A stretch of 64,000 bases of DNA from Pseudisothecium myosuroides. Taxonomy: Eukaryota; Streptophyta; Bryopsida; Hypnales; Lembophyllaceae. A program made the translations under genes and the position numbers. The stretch is taken from contig OX637290.1 of NCBI GenBank assembly GCA_951799445.1, positions 374,501-438,500 of the forward strand, written 5' to 3'. Below the pieces are notes generated by a model. It worked only from the letters and a program-made list of their open reading frames with translations. It was not told the origin of the DNA and did no database searches. Each line of letters starts with the position of its first letter. Within the stretch, counting starts at the first letter, position 1. This document shows, piece after piece, positions 56,479 through 64,000 of this stretch.

Positions 56479-57609
56479 AACTCTAACTAAGACCATACTA
56501 TCGTGAAAGAGTTTCTGCATGTATTGAGGAGATCTAATGAATGTTGCAGGTAAAACAATGCGGCGCCCAATGCGTTCTGCACTGTTGTCGTGCATAGCAT
56601 CTACAATGCCCTGGTAACATTCTGCTCAAAGTTCTGCTTGATGATGTCTAATGAAAAGCAAGTTTTCATGTTCTACACGCAAATACTGATCTACTACATA
56701 TTGTTGGAATAATCTACCGGCTCTATGCAATACATTACATTCGGGTTGCTTATGAAGCATATCTTGGACAAATGACTTTAAAGTCACCTCAGTATTTGCT
56801 TTGAAAATAGGTGACCACCCACATCGACCATCCGGAAACAACAAAGGGAAGGATAAAGCATCATAAGTTGGATGAATTTCATTTATCCGATGTAAATCTC
56901 CACTATGTTGGTAAAAAATAATATCTTGACCAGATTCTAAATGTTGTTTGTCAAGAATAACAACAACAACCTCTAGAACCACAAGTCGATTGTATCGACG
57001 ATGATGTTCATTGGTAGGAGTCTCACCGAAGATACAAAGTCCCATATTATGTCCTTTCAAAAAAACATGATGTGAAGATCTAAGACTACGAACCAATGCA
57101 TTGATAGATTCTAATACCTCTTGGATGTTATTAATAGTCTCACGATCAAGATCATCAAAGATCTCTATGCAACGATTGGTTTGCAAATCATCATCTAAAA
57201 ACTAAATTTGCGTAAATCTTGCGCTATGATCTATTTCAGGTTCTAAATCTCCAATGTGATGGCATATCTCTCCATTTACACGAAAAATATATACCCCTCA
57301 ACCCTCGGCTTGGCCAGATTGAAATTTACTACACATATTTGTAAACGCAAACGCTTGATTATATTTTCTAATAGATTTAAGAAATCTTCAAGAATTGGGT
57401 GTAATATCCATAAAAAGCTCATTGACCATCGGATGAACGGTAGGATGGATAACGTGTTCACTGGCAACTTTGTCATTGTAACAACAAATTGTTGTTTTTT
57501 CTATCCTAAAACGAAATGCTAAACATTTTGGACATTGGATAGACATAGATCTATTACTATCAATGTCAACATCTACATAGTCATCGATTGTAAATAAAGC
57601 CCGAGCCAT
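56479..57609 (-). pseudogene. Helitron Rep/helicase, 5' part
   Basis: It begins at the ATG at 57609 with a Cys-rich N-terminus (CPKCLAFRFRIEKTTICC), as in plant Helitron proteins. It continues with IRKYNQAFAFTNM, GVYIFRVNGEICHHIGDLEP, DIIFYQHSGDLHRINEIHPT and YDALSFPLLFPDG, QYVVDQYLRVEHENLLFIR, and GRRIVLPATFIRSPQYMQK up to the F1b insertion. In-frame stops are TGA (57390-57388), TGA near 57292 and TAG near 57208, plus one near 56625. The order of motifs is that of Helitron helicase-like domains. Confidence 0.85.
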
Positions 57610-58030
57610 AGTCTACAAAAGATGACTATCACAAATCCTAAAACTTGCACTTTAGAATGTAAAAACTTTTCAAATCACAAAAAGAAAATGGGTTTAAAAT
57701 TGCACCTATATGATTTATGCTCCAAAAGTATACACCGCTTGAATATACTCCACCTCACTCCAAATTTTTTGTCTCCTAACATCCATAACACATCAACATA
57801 TATTCCCCAACAAAATTTCTGGATGTTGGCATCAATTTCAAAATTTAAGTCGAATTTGGCCGAATTGATCAAATTCAAATTAATGTGCATCAAATTGATC
57901 AAACCATTGAAATTATATTCAATTGTTTATGTTTGCATCAAATAATCTTAAAGTTATTCAAATTAGATTCTAAATAGGACAAACTATTGACATTAGTTAA
58001 CATTGCATTAATAACATTTAACTCATATTG
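57610..58030. other. AT-rich flank of the Helitron gene
   Basis: A plus-strand frame (57622-57945) has no recognised domain. Helitron termini (TC...CTRR with a hairpin) were not found. Confidence 0.3.
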
Positions 58031-58960
58031 CCCAAATTAGATCAAATGATGTTCAAATTGTTCAAATTAGGTCAAATTGTTGACTTTAAGTTCAAATTAG
58101 GTTACATTAGTCCAAATTACACTCAAATTGCTTACATTAGATCAAATTGTTGATATTAAGCTCAAATTAGATTACATTGCTCCAAATTTAACTTCAAATT
58201 GTTCATATTAAGTTCAAATTGTTGACAATAAGCTCAAATTAGGTCAAATTGCTCCTAATTAAGTTCAAATTGTTCACATTAAGCTCAAATTGTTCACATA
58301 AAACTCAAATTAGGTTACATTGCTCCAAATTACACTCAAATTGTTCACATTAAACTCAAATTATTTTACATTGCTCCAAATTACACTCAAATTATTCACA
58401 TTAAGCTCAAATTACACTCAAATTATTGACATAAAGCTCAAATTAGGTTACATTGCTCCATATTACACTCAAATTGCTCACATTAAGCTCAAATTAGGTT
58501 ACATTGCTCCAAATTATACTCAAACTGCTCACATTAAGTCAAATTGTTGACATAAAGCTCAAATTAGGTTACATTGCTCCAAATTACACTCAAATTGCTC
58601 ACATTAAGCTCAAATTGCTCACATTAAGTCAAATTGTTGACATAAAGCTCAAATTAGGTTACATAGCTTCAAATTACACTCAAATTGCTCACATTAGGTC
58701 AAATTGTTGAAATTAAACTCAATTTAGATCAAATTGTTTTAAGAATGCTTTAATTGCTCCAATTTGGCTCTAATTATGTCAATCTCTTGGAATTAAATTA
58801 AATTAAAGTCCAAATCACACATAAATTGTTCAAATGAAGCTTATATTACTCACCTTAGATCAAAACGTTCCAAGAATGCTCCAAGAATACTCCAAGAATG
58901 CTCCAAGAATACTCCAAGAATGCTCCAAGAATACTCCAATTGCTCTAATTTGGGTCTAAA
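58030..58960. repeat. AT-rich minisatellite arrays
   Basis: From about 58030 to 58740, imperfect units built from CTCAAATTAGGTTACATTGC, TCCAAATTACACTCAAATTG and CTCACATTAAG are repeated, with near-perfect local copies at 58440-58720. From about 58870 to 58935, TGCTCCAAGAAT and TACTCCAAGAAT alternate every 12 bp. Confidence 0.8.
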
Positions 58961-59364
58961 TACATCAATCTCTTGTGTTAGATTAGATTGAAACTCAAAT
59001 GAAACTCAATGTTCAAACCACCATTCTATATATGAGTTCTAAATTTGTGCAAAATAAATGTAAAGAAGATACCTTGGAGGTATTGTTGAGCTCAAAAACA
59101 CCACCACTTGATCAATTTCTTCCTTCACAACCAATGGTGACTAAAATTGAAGAATTGAAATGCAAATTTCTCAATTGCAAAGACTTTGTAAATACTTTGT
59201 TGTGAAAACCAAAATTGCTTCATTCTCAAAAAAGTTTCAAATCATTTGATAGTAAGAACAAAACATTAGAATTGGGAACACTCAAAGCTTAGAAAATCAT
59301 AGAATCGTGGAAGTGAAATGAAGTGTGAAGCCAAGAAAACCTAAACCTTCATAATATCATTGTA
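58961..59364. other. No recognisable gene
   Basis: A 68-codon plus-strand frame (58999-59205) has no recognised domain; otherwise AT-rich noncoding sequence. Confidence 0.3.
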
Positions 59365-59516
59365 CCTCTGTAATATCATATTTCTACACTGTGTGATATT
59401 ACAGAGGCGCAGCGGCCGTTAAAACTCTGTAATATCACACAGTGTTAAAATGAGATATTACAGAGGGATCGGAACTCTGTAATATCACACAGTGTAAAAA
59501 TGTGACATTACAGAGG
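59365..59516. repeat. Three tandem hairpins
   Basis: Hairpins at 59365-59407, about 59425-59466 and 59475-59516. Each opens with (C)CTCTGTAATATCA and closes with (TG)ATATTACAGAGG or a close variant (12-14-bp stems). Each loop contains ACACTGT or ACAGTGT. The last ends directly before the truncated retrotransposon. Confidence 0.8.
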
Positions 59517-59659
59517 ACCTTGTGATTTTAGTAGTATGATGCTTATGTTGTGTTCAACTTATAAGCATTCTGGGTGCTTTGGGATGAAACTTGGGCCAAA
59601 AATGTTGACCTCGGCGACTTCCAAGTCGGTGGAAAACTCTCATTTTAATAAATCTAACG

Positions 59660-61326
59660 TTTTTGGCAGAACGGAATTACACAACCACAGAACGAGAGGC
59701 GTTAGCGGTGGTGTATTCCTAGAAGAAGTTCCGACATTATTTGCTCGGATATAAGGTAATTTTTCACACGGACCATGACTCTTTGAAATACCTGGTAAAC
59801 AAACCAGACTTGTCAGGCCAGATTGCTATATGGATTTTGCTTTTACAAGAATTTGACTACGAAGTTGTAGTGAAATCTGGAAAAGCAAATGTGAATGCGG
59901 ATTACCTCTCGAGGCAGAGAGGACAAAAATCCGTAGCGGATATTTTTACTGAGTTTCCGGATGAATTCTCAGATGCTTTGGAAGATCTGGTTATGATAGA
60001 AAATTCGGATCCTCCTTTGGCAGAGGTCTTTCACCTCAACAATGAGTTTGTTTCAGAATTTCAAGACATCATAGATTACTTAGTGAAGTCTAGATATCCG
60101 GAACAAATGAGTGTAGAGGAAAGAGAAATTTTCCAAAAAAAGGTGGCTCCTTACACTTTGATTAGAGGAGTTCTTTTTAAGTTAGGAACGGATGACATTC
60201 TCGGGCGATGTTTGGAACCTCCGGAACGGAAGAAAGTAATCCGAGCTCTTCATGCCGGAGATTTAGGAGGACATTTTGCTTTTGTAAATACAGTAAACCG
60301 GATTCGATCAATCAGATACTGGTGGCCGTATCTACACCAAGATGTGAGGAATTTTGTTCAGAGTTGTGATTAGTGTCAGCGGATAGGAGCACCATCCTTT
60401 CGGAATCACTGGCCGCTGACTCCTATCCATCCCCTAGCGCCATTTGAGAAGTGGGGGATAAACTTTATTGGACCTATTTTTCCGGTCAGTGCAAGGAAGA
60501 AGAGGTACATTATCCTAGCCACGAATTATGCAACCAAATGGGTGGAGGCCAAAGCAACACGGAAGAACAATGCGGAGACTTCAGCAAACTTTTTGTTTGA
60601 AGAAATCCTCATGTGATTCAGTCACCCACTAGAGCTGGTCAGTGATCGGGGAACCCATTTCCTCAATGATGTCATTGTTGACCTAACCAACAAATATCTT
60701 ATCAAGCACCAAAAGACGACTCCTTACAACCCAAAAGCAAACGGATTAATGGAGCGGGCAAACAAAATCATTGGCAAGATCCTGAATAAGATGGTTTTCG
60801 CTCACAAGACGGATTGGGACCGGAAACTACATTCAGCAGTTCACGTGTACAATACCACAGAGAAGACCACAACCGGAAAGACACCGTACTTTTTGGTCTT
60901 TGATTAGGAGGCAGTCTATGGAGTGGAGTTGGAAGTGGAAACATTCCGAGTCATGGCAGCTCGAAGTGGGAGTCAAGAATGGATACACTTCTACGACTTC
61001 TCGCCATTGAAGAATTGGAAGAGATCTGGAATGCAGCCCTAGAGAGAACCCTGGGAGTGCAGAACAAGCGCAAGCAAGACTACGACCGAAAACTTCTAGC
61101 GGACCATGGAATCCGAGAAGGAGGGCTGATTCTTCCCTATGACAATCGTCATAAGGATTTTCCAGGTAAATTGCATACTCGATGGATGGGACCTTTCCGA
61201 GTCAATCAAATCTTCCAAAACGGATCCTTGCAACTTAAGAATCTGCAAGGCCAATGGTTGGACACCCGGGTGAATGGATTGAGAGTGAAGAAGTATGCTG
61301 AAGCTTCTTCATCAAAGGAAGATTAA
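59660..61326 (+). pseudogene. Ty3/gypsy retrotransposon pol, 3' end: RNase H and integrase
   Basis: RNase H part: TTEREALAVVYS, a TAG, KKFRHYLLGYK, HTDHDSLKYL and ADYLSRQRG. Integrase: the zinc-binding HHCC module (HAGDLGGH, then C..C around SCD-stop-CQR), then the core. The first catalytic Asp is Asn (KWGINFIGP, usually D), the second is present (LVSDRGTHFLN) and the Glu is present (ANGLMERAN). The C-terminal part has FPGKLHTRWMGPF and NGSLQL. Stops: TAG near 59717, TAG at 60371-60373, TGA near 60614, TAG near 60906. A frameshift lies near 61000. The gag, protease and reverse transcriptase parts are missing, and the sequence starts next to the hairpin array. The gene ends at TAA 61324-61326, 37 bp before the LTR. 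Confidence 0.9.
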
Positions 61327-61346
61327 TAGTGTTCGCGAGGACGCTC

Positions 61347-61363
61347 ACAGATGAGGAAGGGGT
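61347..61363 (+). other. Polypurine tract before the 3' LTR
   Basis: CAGATGAGGAAGGGGTAA precedes TGTTGCAG. A G/A-rich tract directly before TG is the usual plus-strand priming site of LTR retrotransposons, and it fixes 61364 as the LTR start. Confidence 0.7.
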
Positions 61364-62858
61364 AATGTTGCAGTATGAATTTTTTGTTTTTTCTTAGTTA
61401 CTCTAGAAGTGGACCGGAAGTCATTAATAGGGATGCGGATCCGACTAGGGAGTAATGAAAAACTAAAACTAAATAGAGGAACGGAAGTAGTGAACCATCC
61501 GGATTTAAATCCAATGCGGATTATGTTTGGAGCGGATTGTGTTTGGAGCGGATTAGGGTTGGAACGGATTAGGTCATGATGACCCATCTGGAGTCACTGA
61601 GACTATATAAGGGCTGACCTCTCGAGTTACAACTCTTTTTCAAACTCTGTTTGCTGAGACGCTCCTCCATGGGTACCTTGTTTTCTCCTCAACGCCTTGA
61701 TTTTCTGTGAGCGTGTGAGTGTGTAGGTGTACGCAGTGCGTTAGTGTGTAATGTAGGGTTTGTGGTTTTCCAGTTGAGATCGAAAGAAAGAAGGTGAGGA
61801 ACGGGACGTGCGGCTAGGAGAGGGTGAGGTAGCTAGTATCGGAAAGGATCCGGTCAGACTAGTCTGTATCCATGCCTCAGCTTTGCAAAAGTAGATTAAG
61901 GCCGTCCAGTTCTGCCGCAGCTGGAGCCAAGCTTCGAAAGGTGATTCCGATCATCCCCTCCACGGAGGAGGAGAAGACCCAACTCATGGAGGACCTCACC
62001 TTGATGGGTTGCCGGGGGTTGATAGATAAACCCTGGGGATTTAAAGAGGAACGGATGGTGAGAGAGTTACTAGGAAAGTTGTCGAACCAGTTCGACAACA
62101 CCATCCGGGGGCTTCCGACCCTTTGGACGGAAGAGATGTGGAGAACGGTCTACGACTTCCGGGTAGGAGGTTTAGGGATGGCAAGTCGGAAAGATGAGTA
62201 CATCCGAGGGAAGTTTCGGGGAGTAGTGGACTCAAAAGATGGATACGCGGTCTTAGATTGTTTAGACGACCGGCACCGCAACCTTCTCCAGTTCTTGATT
62301 CCGATCCTCCACCCGGAGAAGCCGACGAGGGTGACAATAACCCTCGGCAACCTTATTTTTGGAGCCCTGAGCAAGAACTGGAGAGCGCATTGGGCCCGGA
62401 TCTTTTCCGATCTGGTGTCCCAACTTGTTACTAGGGTTGGAAAGAGTAGGGCCACTCCCCTGTGTCCCTATCTCTTCCATCTCTACAAGCACAACCAACT
62501 CCTAACTGACACAGAGGAGAAGGTATAGAAGACTCAGGAAGTTCTCCTGAAGTATGGAGAGTCGGAAACGGATGATGAACCCGAGGACGGATCCGGATCT
62601 GACCTAGAGGAGGAGGAGCTACAGATGCCGCCGCCCAAGCGACAAAAGACGACGCCTCCTCACGGAAGAGGAACACCTCCGGGCGACAAATCCGCTCTTG
62701 AGAAAGGACCGGACGTTGAAAAGACGGTCTCCGAGGAAATGGATCCCGATGATCGATTCAATCAGTTGATTTCCATCCTCTGCAACGTACGAGCGGATTG
62801 GGAGGCCAAGAGAATAATCCTCTCCAAGATCGAAAAGCTGGTGGATGCGCTTGCGGAC
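61364..62858 (+). mobile_element. F1c: 5' portion of a giant F1 LTR, joined to its pol gene
   Basis: It opens with TGTTGCAGTATGAATTTTTT, the same start as F1a and F1b, directly after pol and the purine tract. It carries TATATAA (61604-61610), a ~260-bp leader and the coding frame. At 62858 it is cut by the F2 unit. This copy ties the 3.5-kb F1 units to a Ty3/gypsy element as its LTR. Confidence 0.8.
61872..62858 (+). pseudogene. F1c LTR-borne protein, truncated by insertion
   Basis: From the ATG at 61872 (MPQLCKSR) the frame runs 218 codons to TAG 62526-62528, where F1b has Trp, and then stays open to the F2 insertion. The conserved domain is complete (DLTLMGCRGLIDKPWGFKEE, LSNQFDNTIRGLP, EEMWRTVYDF, KDGYAVLDCLDDRHRNLLQF, HPEKPTRVTI, GNLIFGAL, CPYLFHLYKH). 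The acidic region and the NVRADWEAKRIILSKIEKLV segment follow. The C-terminal coiled coil is beyond the insertion. Confidence 0.65.
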
Positions 62859-64000
62859 TGTCGTACGCGCAATCTAGGCGTAAGTATCCTTAACACCAAA
62901 ATGATGATAAGATAACATGAAATATCGTCCCAGGAGATTCTAGTATGTTTCAGCAAGCTAAGGAGTTTCCGGATTGTAATCCAAACAACAAAACCCCCAA
63001 GCAACACCTCTTTCTTTTCCTATTTCTGACACAATGGTTTTCCGGATCCCAATCCGGATCTATCTCTTTCCGGTTTCCGATTTGATCCGGATTCCGGGTC
63101 TCACTTCTCAACTTCAGCTGGTTTTCTATTCCCCTATTTTACCCTCAGGGTGTCCGTATTTGATCTTTTAGAGGGGTCGGAACACACCACTCATAGACAC
63201 CTATCTCTCTGCACAAAACTTCACACAAAACAATCCTAACCGAGTTTTTATTGTAGAATAGAGAAAGTAATAATCCTCACAATTCCCCGGGTAGCTTGCT
63301 CGGAAAACAGATCACTCAGGATTGCATCCTTCCGCTTCTACTACAACGACAGATCCAGACAGCCGGAATTGGAAAAGATTCGTGCATCTATCTACCAGAC
63401 TGATCCTATGGTTGGCAGACCTTCCGGTAAGTGGGGATTTTCCGCTGGCGGTCGCTTATCTCCGCTCGGAACCCTCCTTGGATTCCGGACTTGCATCCGC
63501 ACCACCCTTGGAACCGGATCACCGTTACGGCAATTTAAAGGTACCACGCACAAGTCCTTACTCACAAGTCTAGTAAAGTTTCCTCACAAACTTACTCGCT
63601 CAAAATAGGTCTGACTAATTCTCAACCCGGATTCCCCCTCATCCGCCCTCTCTCACACTTTCACCATTCATAAACGACTCAAGAAGACGCACACATAGCC
63701 AGAAATCCGAATGTCCACTTAGTGGCTCAGATTAGAGAAAAGAAAATATGAACATAAACTAATGCACACAAAATGGGCAAGGCTGGAATGAAAGGGCAAC
63801 AAGCTGCCCTCCCCTTAAAACCCAAACAAAAAGCCAAAAAAAGAACACCTGAAAATCCAGGTGACCAATCAGTAATCAACCGTAATATCCGGAAAGTTCA
63901 CAGTCAACTACTCCTAAGAATCCGGAACCGGGCCCCACGCACGGAAAATCCGCTCCAGATTAAAAATCCTAAAACTGCAAGCATACTAACTACTTTCCCC
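62859..64000 (-). mobile_element. Second F2 unit, nested in F1c and cut by the window end
   Basis: It opens on the plus strand with TGTCGTACGCGC at 62859 and follows the F2 copy at 11007-12150 closely, base by base, to position 64000. Only its noncoding 3' portion (minus strand) is inside the window; the coding frame would start just beyond it. The 5 bp before it are CGGAC, to be compared with the far flank outside the window. Confidence 0.75.

Noticed and set aside
61364..62858. Extra coding frame between pol and the 3' LTR (env-like position)
   Set aside because: The unit starts directly after the purine tract with TG. The same unit occurs alone elsewhere with TG/CA ends and 5-bp target duplications, so the frame is within the LTR.
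1..64000. tRNA, rRNA, snRNA or riboswitch genes
   Set aside because: No cloverleaf-type or rRNA-like sequence was noticed by eye; a covariance-model search would be needed to exclude short RNA genes.

Overview
The window looks like nuclear DNA of a land plant, most likely an early-diverging one (bryophyte or lycophyte grade; this is inference, no species is claimed). The pointers are an apparently intronless PLS-class PPR-DYW RNA-editing factor, two exons carrying the PDF motif of plant organellar single-stranded-DNA-binding (OSB) proteins, importin-beta exons of plant type, degenerate CCCTAAA (plant telomere-type) repeats and GT-AG introns. Apart from the PPR gene (38.5-40.9 kb) and parts of the OSB-like gene (41.3-41.9 kb), nearly everything recognisable is mobile-element DNA, mostly decayed and nested.

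Layout. 0-11 kb: a minus-strand gene with a ParB-like GGQHT core (108-1238) and a plus-strand transposase-like gene (9425-11006) point away from each other. Upstream of each lies an array of a 16-bp perfect palindrome (consensus TCGTGGGATCCCACGA) at roughly 75-108 bp spacing. Between the arrays are a fold-back repeat, a ~180-bp tandem array, a small MITE and telomere-like repeats. 11.0-14.5 kb: a 3.47-kb unit with TG...CA ends and one long reading frame, read here as a giant LTR (family F2). 14.5-17.1 kb: a second transposase-like gene on the minus strand. 18.8-21.9 kb: an unknown gene, an FCP1/NIF-like HAD domain and an acidic coiled-coil remnant. 22.6-25.5 kb: a third related unit (F3) with a 614-codon frame. 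25.8-29.2 kb: remains of another transposon-like gene. 30.8-34.3 kb: unit F1a. 35.1-36.7 kb: C-terminal half of a transposase of the 9.4-kb type. 44.2-44.8 kb: a MITE with TTA target duplication. 49.6-51.2 kb: importin-beta fragment and an unknown gene. 51.3-57.6 kb: a Helitron Rep/helicase gene split by unit F1b. 58-59.5 kb: AT-rich minisatellite and three tandem hairpins. 59.7-64 kb: the 3' end of a Ty3/gypsy pol, a purine tract, an F1 LTR (F1c) and, inserted in it, a second F2 unit running off the window.

Two observations stand out. (1) The 3.5-kb F1 units have LTR-type TG/CA ends and perfect 5-bp target duplications (AATTT, CCTAA), and the same 5' end follows directly after a pol gene and purine tract. 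They are therefore best read as giant LTRs that each carry a TATA-box promoter and a ~550-600-codon gene, so that each solo LTR is a complete transcription unit. At least three divergent families share the encoded protein. (2) The two arrays of 16-bp palindromes lie upstream of two outward-facing genes, one of which resembles ParB, whose known bacterial site parS is also a 16-bp palindrome.

In-frame stop codons in the decayed genes are strongly skewed to TAG, which fits cytosine deamination at CAG/TGG codons in methylated plant transposons. No tRNA, rRNA or CRISPR locus was seen. All boundaries and splice sites were read by eye.
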